From Cinnamomum chago (Eukaryota > Streptophyta > Magnoliopsida > Laurales > Lauraceae), in assembly GCA_038049695.1 (NCBI GenBank), contig CP142452.1, positions 66,407,501 through 66,471,500 of the forward strand: 64,000 nucleotides of DNA, read 5' to 3'. Both the position numbers and the translations under genes were made by a program. This document shows positions 37,201 to 47,149 of the stretch, one piece after another. Numbering within the stretch: the stretch's first letter is position 1; the number at the start of each line of letters is the position of its first letter. The notes under the pieces are model-generated. The model ran no database searches and was not told the DNA's origin. It saw only the letters and a list, made by a program, of their open reading frames with translations.

Positions 37201-40200
37201 AATATGGAGCACCGAACAGGTGATAGAATCTCGGACCGTGAATTCTTTGCAAAAATTTCCAACAATGCTACTACTAGATAAGCAAGCGCAATACGCTACA
37301 AAATATAAAATATGTCATTGCCACCACCCTTTATTTAATCAACATGTACTATTGACAATATGCCAAATAGGAAACTGTCATCCACCTTACCTGAAGGATG
37401 CCACACCATCGTATGTTCTTCATGTCAACTCCATATGTTAGCTTGTCAGGAGCATGTGAGTATCCTCCTACATAATATTGCAGAATGCAAAGATCAAATA
37501 GATGTCAACCAACATAATATTCTGAGAACTCAACACCATAGGACAAAGATTCTTCTAATTAGGCATTTTTGTATGTCTAAATACAGTGCTCCATGGATTT
37601 AACTGCAACTCTTTTGATGCTTTTTTCTTTTATAACATTTTACATGAAAGCAAGCTCCACCAATATCAGATAGAAGTTTTTAATGGAAAAGAGCAACTTT
37701 GAATTGACACATTTCATCACCTAAAATAATGCTCATTGCAACTTTTTTTAGTAATAATATTAACTTTATAAATTGACTAAAATAGTGTTGAATTCATGGA
37801 TAATGAATACCAACTGAGTTCTCATAATCCATATTAACATTGGATTCAAAACATGAACATGGGAAACATAGCCTTTGCAACAGACTTATGCAACTCTAGT
37901 TGATATGTCAAACCAGGTCACCTGTCTCGTAGCTCTCATATACTAATTGTAGGCTGTAACGATGTTTATGAACTTCACTATTTCAAGATACTTAATGACA
38001 TAGGTGCCTACATAGGCTGTTACTGCATACTGATTCACATTCAAGCATGGCACTCTAGTCATGAACAACAACAATTCAAAGAAAGGTACAGAGTTCAAAA
38101 AGAAATGGACGAAGATGGATGTGAATTGAGTGCGTTAGTGAGATCCTTACCCTGCAGGAGGATACCCCAGAAGAGGAGTTTGAGTGTCCTCACAATTACC
38201 TTCTTGACAGCAAGGAGCTGGTTCGGGATTCTCTGCATGGATAAACATGAAAAATCAATCCAATAGAAGCTCCTCTTATGCTCTAAGGCAATCGGATGGC
38301 AGAAAAACAGGGAAAAGACTGTAACCTTGAGAGATAGGGCAATGGCCATTCCAACTATGAAGAGGAAAAAAGGCATCACAAAATCAGCCAAATTGCACCC
38401 GTTCCAAGGTGCATGCCCAATCATCTGCCACTGTCCTCCAGCATCATCCACCAAAATCATCATCTACAGTACATGAGATCATCCGATCATCTTTCTACTG
38501 TTTTTAAGTATATTTGCATTGTACATCAACATTAAAAAGAAGACGGGAAAAAAAGGAAAAGAAAGAAATAATCTAAAACATGATCCACTGAAGAAACAGA
38601 GTTGAGTTACTATATAATGCTTAATCAAAAGAAAACATATCATTTAATCAACAATCTTACTGGTAGGACCACCTTGTCATTCTCATAAGCCAAAAATCAG
38701 ATGGGTCCCTCATACTATCTACCAATTGGATAAACCTAGTTACACAACAGCTGGCTGGCAAAAGAACATTACTCTGTTACAGCTAGTGATCCACATTTTT
38801 GTGGCAAATTTGGTGCCGTCCAGTTCTCTATATACAATAGAGTCCATCATATAAATAGTTCGGGTCACCGAAAGGGTGGACCCCATGTGTGAAGGTTGCG
38901 GGGATAACCAAATTCTAGGAACAAACATTTTATATTTCTTCCTCTGAGCTAAAATTGTGTCATCAGATGATCATGAGAATTGGACCCTGCCATTTGGTCG
39001 ACAACTCGAAATTGGACTGGATTCTTTCATTCTTAAACAATCCATTCTTGAGTTAAACAAATGGTGATAACAATTTTTTTCTGAAAGGAAGACTAAATAG
39101 TGTCAACACTACACTAGGGATCTTTGTACTTATAATATCATAATCACCTAAGCTTTATCCCATCAATTTCGGTTTCTTTGTAGCTTAAATATTTTTTTAG
39201 TAAAATAACCAGTCACCTATTCAGGAAAGAAAACACAACAATAAGGCCAACTTCCTAACACAAATGGCTCTCAAATCCTCCCCTTGTGAATTGGCATGGG
39301 ACCAAATTTCACTTAGACCGAAGTAATATTCACCATTGGATCAAATCAATGAAAAAAAAAATTAATGTAATTAGTGGCAAATCAAATGCTTTCTTATTTA
39401 TACAATCCAATAGATAATGCTATATCAATTTGAAGCGAATTTGGGCGTAATTAATACAAAAGATTTAATCCAACGGATTGATATCAGGAAAAGTAGAACC
39501 TGTTATTACCTCTAGAGGGTATTGCGGTAACAAATGGGTGCATTCCATACACCATTCTTTTCAAAATTGGAGACAAATGCATAGTCTCCCAAAACTTGTC
39601 ATTGAAAAGATTCATAGATTACCAATATCAAAACTTTCACAGTAGGTGTTCTTCTTGCCCAACCCATTCATTACTCATTTATTCAAATGTGTCATAAAAC
39701 ATTTCTTGTTCACTACATCAAGATGAAGCCAGTACAAGTTTCACAAAATATCAGCACTGTACTAAAAGTACTGCAATATTATCAGAAAACACAAATTTCC
39801 CAATAATAGTGCAACATTTTAAAAACATCAATAATTATGAAAAAAAGGATAAAACCGCGACCTTATGGGGAAAAAAATAGTAAAAATTAATAGAACCATT
39901 TCTAACTATCATTTTATTCTCTACAAAATTTTCCCAATAATTTCTCAATAAAACCCCAAAATTAAAAAAAAAAAAAAACTTTTTCGCCAAGGACAGATTT
40001 TTTTTTTTTTACTCTGATTACTACATACCATCTTCGATTTTGAAGTAGAAAGAATGTAACCATGGACAGAACATACACCACTCTTCAGTGCATATGCTGA
40101 TGACTGTAGACTGTAGACTGTTTTAATCACACATCCAATTTTTTTTTTTTCATTCATGTGCAGATTTCAACAAATCTGCTACTCCTAGAACTAAAAAGGT

Positions 40201-40528
40201 TACTTAATAAAATAGTAAACAAATAAGAACTCCTTGCATAGACGAGAAGAATTTCTGCTGTATCTATTTCAGTATATACACATATCCAACTGTGTATAGC
40301 CGAATCTCATTAGTAACTGGTAAAACTACATGCTCTACTCATCTTTTCCACAGATCAAAACCCTAGTCTTCAATATATATAGAGAGAGATAGAGAAAGAG
40401 GATACCGCTACAGTAAGACCTCGGAAGATGTCGAGAGAAGCGACGCGTTTCGGCGACTGAGATTTACCGTTACCTTGTTCTGTATCGTCTATGAGACGAT
40501 TCTGCTGTTGAGTTGGACCGGTTTCCAT
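21127..40528 (-). CDS. HGSNAT-like multi-pass membrane acetyltransferase, 13 exons, 464 aa
   Basis: A plant protein of the heparan-alpha-glucosaminide N-acetyltransferase family (HGSNAT_cat / DUF1624). The animal enzyme passes acetyl groups from acetyl-CoA across the lysosomal membrane. Exons: 40406-40528, 38326-38463, 38151-38232, 37391-37467, 37180-37295, 36978-37095, 35212-35328, 35013-35104, 27619-27685, 27364-27445, 27125-27216, 25746-25889, 21127-21273. All have GT-AG borders with consistent phases and total 1395 bases including the stop. Exon 1 carries the family start RVASLDIFRGLTVA. Exon 2 has VDDAGG and GHAPWNG; its His58 aligns with the proposed catalytic His269 of human HGSNAT. 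Exons 6-8 form a Cys-rich soluble loop (CGVRG, ACTEHSPYEG). Hydrophobic segments recur through exons 2, 3, 5, 6 and 9-13, predicting about ten or eleven membrane spans. The end IYWKL matches plant homologues. Plants lack heparan sulphate, so the substrate is unknown. Introns 8, 11 and 12 carry transposon insertions. Confidence 0.93.
22006..22009 (+). other. Possible Helitron 3' terminus (CTAG|T)
   Basis: The sequence tatattgccagtgctgagcg followed by agggcatgttttgctag|t has the look of a Helitron end: a small TGCC/GGCA stem shortly before CTAG, then T. The matching 5' TC end could not be placed, so the element body (perhaps from about 21.5 kb) is undefined. It lies in intron 12 of the HGSNAT-like gene. 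Confidence 0.35.
22083..22340 (-). mobile_element. TRIM / SMART-type miniature LTR element, 258 bp
   Basis: Two 87-bp LTRs (22083-22169 and 22254-22340; TG..CA on the plus strand) flank only 84 bp. On the minus strand the order is 5' LTR, primer-binding site TGGTATCAGAGC (22242-22253, initiator tRNA-Met type) directly next to the LTR, a tiny non-coding interior, a purine tract (CACGTGAGGGGGAG, 22170-22183) and 3' LTR. The LTRs differ at about 3 of 87 positions, so it is fairly young. It codes for nothing and would need outside enzymes. No clean target duplication is visible. It lies in intron 12 of the host gene, in the same orientation. Confidence 0.85.
22642..24490 (+). mobile_element. Solo LTR, Tekay/Del-like (Ty3/gypsy)
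   Basis: Runs from TGTAAGGTC to GGGGACGTGACA, 1849 bp, flanked by CCATT (22637-22641) and CCATC (24491-24495), a target duplication with one mismatch. It has no coding content. The GTGACA end and general layout (TAATTAATTA-rich start, 'ggggtttttttgtaattt' segment) fit the Tekay/Del chromovirus LTR type; the lineage is inferred. It contains a CT microsatellite. It lies in intron 12 of the host gene. Confidence 0.7.
23029..23065. repeat. (CT)n microsatellite
   Basis: A run of about 18 CT units within the solo LTR at 22642-24490. Confidence 0.95.
24496..25745. other. Remaining intron 12 sequence of the HGSNAT-like gene
   Basis: AT-rich intron sequence between the solo LTR and exon 12. No further element or gene was recognised. 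Confidence 0.5.
25992..26341. mobile_element. hAT-like MITE, about 350 bp, in intron 11
   Basis: The left end CATGGTTCAAAATAGCGG and the inverted right end TAAGGATCAAAATAGCGG share a core TCAAAATAGCGG. It is flanked by ATTGGGAT (25984-25991) and TTTGGGAT (26342-26349), an 8-bp target duplication with one mismatch, as hAT elements make. The interior has repeated 'ccgctacg' pieces and no coding capacity. Confidence 0.65.
26350..27124. other. Remaining intron 11 sequence
   Basis: AT-rich intron DNA between the MITE and exon 11 with poly-A/T tracts. No gene or element recognised. Confidence 0.45.
28032..28065. repeat. (AT)n microsatellite
   Basis: About 17 AT units in intron 8 of the HGSNAT-like gene. 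Confidence 0.95.
28244..28281. repeat. (CT)n microsatellite
   Basis: About 18 TC/CT units in intron 8. On the sense (minus) strand of the gene it is a GA repeat. Confidence 0.95.
28478..28802 (-). repeat. 3' LTR of the copia element
   Basis: 325 bp, TG..CA ends, near-identical to 33650-33974. It holds an 88-bp internal tandem duplication (units from 28572 and 28660) that is also present in the other LTR, so the duplication predates insertion. TATATAA on the minus strand lies at about 28563-28570. Confidence 0.95.
28803..33024 (-). pseudogene. gag-pol of the copia element (nearly intact fossil)
   Basis: Reading along the minus strand: a gag domain from about 33.0 kb (start MFLVAV; LIKFNGKNYSAWAYQLELYL segment); two CCHC knuckles (CFTCKEYGHYSSQC and CNYCKASGHIISEC, about 32.15-32.27 kb); protease WYFDSGASNHMT (about 31.9 kb); integrase with HLWHKKLGHPNSNI, a CXXC pair and CPHTPQQNGIAERKNR (about 31.0-31.55 kb); reverse transcriptase with NAFLHGDLKEEVYM and YVDDIIITG (about 29.7-30.0 kb); and RNase H with STEAEYRAM and ADNTSAI (about 29.0-29.15 kb). 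The order (integrase before reverse transcriptase) is copia. I count about one break. Confidence 0.92.
33638..33649 (-). other. Primer-binding site of the copia element
   Basis: TGGTATCAGAGC on the minus strand, directly next to the 5' LTR. It matches the 3' end of plant initiator tRNA-Met. Confidence 0.9.
33650..33974 (-). repeat. 5' LTR of the copia element
   Basis: 325 bp, paired with 28478-28802 and with the same 88-bp internal duplication (units from 33744 and 33832). Because the element lies sense to the host gene, this LTR's promoter points into downstream host exons 9-13. Confidence 0.95.
33980..35012. other. Intron 8 flank of the HGSNAT-like gene
   Basis: Host intron sequence upstream (in gene sense) of the copia insertion. 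No other element recognised. Confidence 0.5.
35549..36089. mobile_element. Non-autonomous TIR element with GGACACG-rich ends, in intron 6
   Basis: The left end AGGAAGCACGGACAC and the inverted right end AAGAAGCACGGACACGGACA are terminal inverted repeats. Both ends are rich in GTCCGTGTC / GGACACG sub-repeats. The interior is AT-rich and non-coding, with near-repeats of 'ccgtccagccctaa'. The target duplication is not clear (a shared ATACTT lies close to both sides), so the superfamily is left open. Confidence 0.5.
38464..40405. other. Intron 1 of the HGSNAT-like gene
   Basis: A 1.9 kb AT-rich first intron. No element with clear ends was seen in it. Long poly-A/T tracts occur at about 39.96-40.15 kb. 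Confidence 0.6.
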
Positions 40529-41119
40529 GTCGGCTCGACAAAAGTCGGAGTTGGAGACTTGGAGTTGCAGTTGCAGAGCGGTTTTTCGTCCGACAGTGTT
40601 TCGGTTTCATTACATAAACGACTACGGGTCCTGCGCCTCAGGAGCTAGGAGGGCTCCAAACGAGTCCGGATCCTTTTGAGACTCGCTGGAGAAATCCTGA
40701 GTACAACGAGTAGAAAATCAATTTAGAATGGAATCTTCTCGACGAGTTTTTTTTTTTAAGGGTGAAAAGAGGTTTTATTATTATTATTATTATTTTTTGT
40801 TTCATGAAAAGATGAAGGAAATTTTGAATTAAAATACTATTGATGTAATCATGAAAAATGAAAACTTTACCTGACTTTTACTAATCTAATAGAGTGCCAA
40901 ACGGGTTATAAAATTGTATGCAATAAAAGTTTGTCCCACTGTAAAAATTAATCAGTTGATAAGAAAATAACATAAGAACCAGGGACAGGGTGCGTTTTAG
41001 GGGTGGGCTCGGGCTCTACGACATACTTCTATTTACATTTTTTTATGCAAATCGTGTCCCGGTGAATATTTTTTGATTAATGAATATATTTAAGATTTAC
41101 TAATGATATTTTGCATAAA
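40529..41119. other. Upstream region of the HGSNAT-like gene
   Basis: It contains the 5' UTR and promoter of the minus-strand gene, though no TATA box could be fixed. The segment 40813-40930 resembles part of 42965-43180 in inverted orientation (shared 'attttgaattaaaatact'), so it probably holds a worn MITE copy. Confidence 0.45.
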
Positions 41120-41128
41120 TTTCTAATT

Positions 41129-42064
41129 GAGTTTTTTTTATATATATCCCCCTAAGTTTTTCATGATTTGTATGTAGGCATCTGTGGTTTCAGTATTTGT
41201 AACTAGGCCCCTACTTTTTCATTTCAATATCTTTCATGTCCCCAAAATCAATATTTATATTGAAAATGGGTACCCACCATGAGATTTTTATTAAACTTTT
41301 ATAAAAATGACACATTTGCCCTAATATCCATTAAACAAAAATAAGTATATTATTATCTATAAAAATGTCATTATTTATCCCAAGTCCCAACGGTCTCTCT
41401 CAATAACTCTTTAATGCACATGAAGCCTAATCATATATTTTAAAACTTTCATCAATTTAACGGTGGGTCGTGCATGAATTGAATCAATTATAACCAATTA
41501 TAAGCATGGACATTTATTATCATTATGATCTATTTGGGTTTAATGAAAGTAAAAGTCTACTTGGCCCGACTCATGGCACGCTAGCATGACTCTTAATGAA
41601 ATAGACCAAGTATTGATATAAAAAAAATGATTTACATATGGTTATTCTCTCCCACTAAATGTAATTATTAATATTACAAGCTTGCTGGGATCCAACGGCG
41701 CTCTTAGGGGACCGGGCCATGAGTCGGTCTCCCCAGTCGGGCTGACTAGCATGACTCTTAATGAAATAGACCAAGTATTGATATAAAAAAAAAAAATTTA
41801 CATAGGGTCATTCTCTCCCACTAAATGTAATTATTAATATTACAAGCTTAAAAAAAAAAAAAAAAAGTCCAAGCTTTTGAATTTATCCACATGGGGATAA
41901 AGAGATGGGCAAAAGTGTCATTTAACTCTAAAGACTTGGTGGTTGGAAGGGTAGGACACGAAAGGTATTAAAATATAAAGGCAATGACCTATTTACAAAT
42001 ACTAAAATCATAGAGGCCTATTTACAAATCATAGAAATCTTAAGGGGATATATGCAAAAGGCTC
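41129..42064. mobile_element. Mutator-like non-autonomous element, 936 bp
   Basis: Terminal inverted repeats of roughly 115 bp. The left end (GAGTTTTTTTTATATATATCCCC) matches the inverted right end (GAGCCTTTTGCATATATCCCC), and similarity continues through 'catgatttgtatgtaggcat' and 'cagtatttgtaactaggccc'. The flanks TTTCTAATT (41120-41128) and TTGCTAATT (42065-42073) are a 9-bp target duplication with one mismatch. Long TIRs plus 9-bp duplications are the hallmark of MULEs. There is no transposase, and the interior holds a 165-bp tandem duplication. Confidence 0.8.
41581..41870. repeat. 165-bp tandem duplication inside the Mutator-like element
   Basis: The block beginning 'ctagcatgactcttaatgaa' at 41581 recurs at 41746 and continues through 'attctctcccactaaatgta' and 'attattaatattacaagctt' in both copies. 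Confidence 0.85.
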
Positions 42065-42073
42065 TTGCTAATT

Positions 42074-42885
42074 TTTGTGTGGCATAGAGTTGTGAACGGG
42101 TTGGTTTCAGTCCGGGTCCATCATGGACTCGAAATCAGAACCGTAAAAGAGAAGGTGGAATCGGATTCGGACTCGGAATCGTTTCGAAACCGGTTTCTTC
42201 GCTCCGGAACCGGAACCAGAATCAGAATCATATCTTAGACGGGTCTGAGTCTAGGTAGAGAATGATATTAAAGAAACATGATTTTTATGAAAGATTTTTG
42301 AAAATTGAGATAATACGTCGGATCTCGAATCCACGGGTCCTAATTAAGGAACAGGATCCAATTCATTTACTTATCAAAACCTAATTAAGGACCAAGATTT
42401 AAATTTTAAGAGGCCAAAACTTTCGAAACAATGAAAGAATCGGAAATCTATTAACATGCCTAGTGTGTTATTAGAGTAAAATTTGAAAAATATTCGAAAG
42501 AAAGGTGTTGCAGCTGATTTTTGACATGTGACCGCCTTCTGCTTTAGAATTTCGTCCTTCCATCCCCTGCTGAGGATTTCTCTAGTCAAATCATCAAAGC
42601 CTCGTGATTCCGGATTCGGCTCCTAAGCATATCCCAAGTTTGGTGCAGGTGCAGGTGCATGTGTGGCTCCAATCCTAGCATTATTTGACAGCAGAGACGT
42701 GTGTCTGTCCGCATCCGATGAGCTGTCAGATGGATTGCTGAGCAGGAAACGGTGGGGACCATAGAATCTCGTGCCTATTATATCCTACAGACTGCAGTAG
42801 AGAGAGAAACAGCTGCGGCCGCCGCTTCGGATTGATTGGAGCAAAACCAACGGGAGCTTTGTTTGAGAAACAGGAACTGCCGTCT
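42074..42885. other. Intergenic DNA
   Basis: No gene recognised. A segment at about 42.09-42.24 kb with repeated 'ggaatcgg'/'ccggaacc' pieces looks like part of a repeat, but its ends are not visible. Confidence 0.4.
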
Positions 42886-42888
42886 TTC

Positions 42889-43182
42889 ATTTGGACAACC
42901 TTAAAAATTGCACTTTACTGAGATAGTAAAAGTAAAGTAAAATTCTTATTTTTCAGATAAAATATCACATCAAAAATATTTTAATTCAAAATTTCCTCTA
43001 TTTTATTTTAATGAAAGTCTACAAAAATACAAAAAAACTCTATTTTTCCTTACAAAAAGTAAAAAATTTTTCATAACAAATAATTAAAAACAAAATACCA
43101 TCGTAACCTATTTATATTTTATTTTATTTTCAAAATTAACTTTACTTCACTTGACTCCATTAATAGAGTTTCCAAACTGGTT
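42889..43182. mobile_element. Possible hAT-like MITE
   Basis: The left end ATTTGGACAACCTTAAAAATTG and the inverted right end AGTTTGGAAACTCTATTAATG are similar, and both continue with a 'agtaaagt' motif further in. The body is AT-rich, and part of it matches 40813-40930 inverted. No clear target duplication. Confidence 0.4.
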
Positions 43183-43681
43183 AGAGAGATTGCATTCAAA
43201 ACAAGTAAAACCATTTTCTCAAGCAATTATACCCTCTTTCACACACTCTAATCCGATACAAGGAAAATCCTTTGAACATTCAAGGCTGTTGAAAGGCTCA
43301 TTTGAGAGGAGTGTAGAATAGATCTTGAGGTAGGGACCTTGTAAAATCTATAAGTACATCATAAAAACCCTAGATCCAAAAAAAAAAAACCTCAAGATCT
43401 ACTTGGTTGGCACCAATGACCGCCTGCTTCATAGGCTAAAACTCTTGTATGGATTTCACATCAAATGCGATCATCAAGTAACATTTATTATTGTTGGTGT
43501 TTAATTTATTTCTCATTTTTATATACTCTCTCTAAGAGGAGGAGACATTGGTGATCGAACCTCTATAATTAAATAAAATCAGTGGAGTAACTGAGACACC
43601 TTAATAAAACTAGGTTATATGGGTTTTTGAAGTGCGCCTATTGAAAACCTCAAATAGTGAATACCAAGAAACAATGGGTAG

Positions 43682-43683
<2 letters not shown>

Positions 43684-43713
<30 letters not shown>
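43684..43713. repeat. (AT)n microsatellite
   Basis: About 14 AT units in intergenic DNA. Confidence 0.95.
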
Positions 43714-43716
<3 letters not shown>

Positions 43717-43828
43717 AAATTGAACTTATGTCAAGAACCAAACCACTGTAAACATTATTGTCTTTCTCTATTTCTTGCTTTAGATGCATGTTGTGGTTAG
43801 ATTGCATTAGTTCGTTCTTGATAAGGTT

Positions 43829-44018
43829 GAATAGTAACCCCAAGGGGTAGTTCAGTTGGCCTAGAACTATGGTTTTCACCAGGAGATTATAAGTTCAAAA
43901 CTACAGTACTACACTGGGGCTACAAGAGAGTTTACCCGGCTTTCCTCTGGGCCCGGAGGGATTAGTTCAGCCCAAAAGATTGAGAACCCTTCAATAGCTA
44001 AAAAAAATAAAATAAATA
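43829..44018 (+). mobile_element. tRNA-derived SINE, about 190 bp
   Basis: It has an internal pol III promoter: A box TAGTTCAGTTGG (43848-43859) and B box GTTCAAAAC (43893-43901), spaced 33 bp apart. It ends in an A-rich tail (44000-44018). Flanked by a perfect 9-bp target duplication GATAAGGTT (43820-43828 and 44019-44027). The tRNA-like head and LINE-dependent insertion signature fit a SINE; the family is not identified. Confidence 0.85.
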
Positions 44019-44027
44019 GATAAGGTT

Positions 44028-45150
44028 AATTATCAATATTTTTACATATTGCATTTGTTAGATTTTATTGCTTGCTTATTTATGTAAATATTGTGATATT
44101 CATTTTCAGATGGTTATCTAAATTGCTCGAACACTATTCCATTGTTTATTGTTGTTAGAGATTATTTTTTACATTTGAGACCTTAGTTTTTTCAGGGCAT
44201 AATTGGTTGGAAGCCCAATTCAACCCCATCTAGGACTTGGACATTGGCGTGCGAGCGTCTTTTCATGGCCCACTTGATTAAATCTTGTTAGCAGAAATAA
44301 TGAGTTCGAAGTGTTAAACCAGGTAACTGACAGTTTGCTTTGCTTAGATTTCTCATTTTACTCTTCTGAGAATTAGCACCAGCCCCTTATGTGGGGTTCT
44401 TTGTCGCTCTGTTGGGCCCAAAATTTTGTGTGTGTGTGTGTGTGTTTTGGGGGGGTTTTAACATTCTGTGAATATCATAAACTTCATCCAGTACATCTCA
44501 TCCAATCTTACATTTTCGAGACATTTGACGTGGTAAGACAAGTTATCCCCGCAAAAAACTGTAATATATGTTACGGCAATTCTTACATGGACATTTGATT
44601 CTATCCCTTGATATTGCATTAGTAAATGCAAGTGAAGGAATTGTTCGACCCGTTCTTCACATGCAATGCTTACTCTTGACTCATGAGTCTAACTCTTATC
44701 CATAATAATTTTCTTTAGTCTGAAGTAAAAGAGAGTAAAGTCTAAGTGACTGAATTGAAAGGGTAAGGAAGTGTGCCATTGAAGTGACCCAAGCATGAAT
44801 AAATAAACATCTTCTCAAAGCTCAATTATATTTTCTCTATTAGATAGCAATTGGATCTCAAAGTTAGAAACAGGGAATTGCATCTAATTCACAACAATAA
44901 ATAAGTACAACCGCAAAATTATTGTTCCCATGGACACGCCACATCTGCCAACTTCCATTTCTCCTGTGTTGTACCCTATACACAAAAGACCACCACAAAA
45001 AATGGAGATGCATTAACACTCAACATTGAAAGAATGACAAGTTTATGAATAAATAAGCAGCACATCATTATTAAGATCATAAAAGAAAACGTAAATTTAT
45101 ATAGCCAAACTCTTGTTGACGAGGACATCAATCCCAAGTACTCTAAAGTT
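44028..45150. other. Intergenic DNA, no gene seen
   Basis: AT-rich with a short GT run at about 44428-44445. No exon-like or element-like structure could be supported. Confidence 0.45.
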
Positions 45151-45249
45151 TATCGACAACACAAGAAGAAGATGGCGGACTGAGCGGATGGAGCTTCTCG
45201 ATGGATGGATCAACCTTTCATGGGTGTAATCCATCAATATCTTGTCTGG

Positions 45250-45797
45250 CTTACTTTTCGTGAACCACTTTCATTGATTAGATTAGAGGTGACATATTCA
45301 TACACATTGAACGACAATCTTTGCATCTTCACTTTTGAGTATGTTTTCAATTGGAAAATCACATTAAATTAGTCTATTTCAGGGACACATCCTTGTACTT
45401 AATTTTATCTCTTCAAGTGTATGTTGACACATTTTAGAGGGAAAAGTCATTGACATAAAGGTTATTGTAAAGCATTTGTGATTGCAACTTGAAAAGCATT
45501 AGTGGTTGTAAGGTTTGAGGTGAACCGTAAACCTCCATTGATTTAGTGGAATACCAGTAGGGTGTGGAGACCCAAGCCGGGAGTGGATGTAGGCTACTTG
45601 GCCGATCCACTATAAATTTGTGTTGTGGTGAGTGGTTTATCTTTCATGGTGAATGTTATCATGTATGATTCTGCTCTTTAGTTTCTATAAATATCACATA
45701 TGGTTACTTAGTTAAATAACTCAAAATTTTGATATAATTGGTCAAGTAGTTAGCTTTCTATTCACCCCCCTCTAGGGTTTGGATCCCAGGCCTTTCA
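45250..45797 (+). repeat. SIRE-like LTR relic, 3' part
   Basis: Shares the layout of the LTRs at 1827 and 17313: 'gtagggtgtggagacccaagc..gggagtggatgtagg', 'ccactataaa', 'ttgatataattggtcaag' and the end 'ctattcacccccctctaggg ... cctttca'. The left end has been lost or is too diverged to place; the right end is at 45797. Confidence 0.65.
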
Positions 45798-46085
45798 AAA
45801 ATCCCATACACACGAGGCATTGTCGACTTCTTTGTTTTATTTATTATCTTTATTTGTTTTTATGTTATCTTTCATGGTGAATGTTTATCATGTATGATTC
45901 CGCTCTTTAGTTTCTATAAACATCACATATGGTTACTTTGTTAAAGAACTCAAAATTTTGATATAATTGGTCAAGTAGTTAGCTTTCTATTCACCCCACT
46001 TTAGGGTTAGGATCCCAGGCCTTTCAAAAATCCCATGCGCAGGAGGCATTGTCGACTTCTTTGTTTTATTTATTATTTTTTTATG
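45635..46085. repeat. 229-bp tandem duplication across an LTR-flank junction
   Basis: 'ggatcccagg' at 45781 recurs at 46010, and the match runs from 'atctttcatggtgaatg' through the LTR end into the flank 'attgtcgacttctttgtttt'. The unit therefore includes both LTR end and flanking DNA, so the duplication happened after the LTR was inserted. Confidence 0.85.
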
Positions 46086-46089
46086 CTTT

Positions 46090-47100
46090 TATGTTATTAG
46101 TTGATGAGATTCTCTTTAATAGGGATTAGATCTGAGTCATTCATTGTAGGGCTCCTTATTGTCATCTCTTTTAAGCTTATATCTCTCATTTTGAGAGAAG
46201 ACATTGATAATGGAATGAAAGAAGACTCCATGGAAGCCTTCTTGAGAGCATCTCTTGCAAGTACTTGTTCCTCACCCATGATTAGAAGTTTGGCATGAGG
46301 TCAGTATCTTTTCAACTTCATCAAGGAACTTCTTCCATCTCTTTCTTTTTCCGTTCATTGTTTAATTGCAAACCCAAGATCTAATTCTATCCCTCTGATA
46401 GAATCTTAGCCTTCATCCATTTCCAAACCCAAATCCAAACCATCTACCCTCTTCAAATCCCATAACCAGCCCCACCATCATTAGCCACTCGACATACCTA
46501 TCACTGAAACCCTAGATCTACTCCCACCAGCCCTAGATCTATTTCATACAAGCCTAGATCTAGTCCCGATCCTTCATTAAACCCTTCAATTTATGCTCAA
46601 ACCACCATCAACCAGACCTGAGATCCAGGCCCAATTGCCTTGGCCGAACCTCATCCCGGCCCCTATAGGCCTGGACGAACCTTCCCCCACTCATTCCAGA
46701 CATGGTTGAACCCTTTGGTAACCTAAATCATCATTTTCCATCCTTAACTGGCCCTGTTTATAATAAATTTCAAATCGAACATTTTATAAGTTGTGGGAAT
46801 TAATTTTGTGAATCTGAATCTACATCTATCTTATTACCAAACAAAGTCACATCAACAATTGTTAGCCATGTTGAGCCAGAGCCAAGCTACCATCAAATCC
46901 TCAAAGGGAACAACAAAACTACTTGTGTTGGTGATTCCCTAAACAAAGTGAATGTCCTAAGTAAGCTTCCATTAGATCCGTCTCTCAATTCTTTGAAAGA
47001 TCCAACTGCTTGATTGTGACGAGCATTGAATCATCTTTTAACTACTTTAGTTGAATTTTACATTGAATGGTGTGCGAAGCATAAGTTTTAGATATTTATT
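46090..47100. other. Intergenic DNA, C-rich stretch
   Basis: From about 46.35 to 46.75 kb the plus strand is rich in C and A, with repeated 'ccctagatct'. It may be a worn repeat, but I cannot assign it. No gene model is supported. Confidence 0.35.
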
Positions 47101-47149
47101 GATAGTTGTTAATTAATTTCTTGATCTCAAGTTGCATCATTTAAGCTAG

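Noticed and set aside
46350-46760. C-rich stretch considered as a LINE ORF1 or host gene remnant
   Set aside because: No reverse transcriptase, knuckle or open frame of useful length is present.
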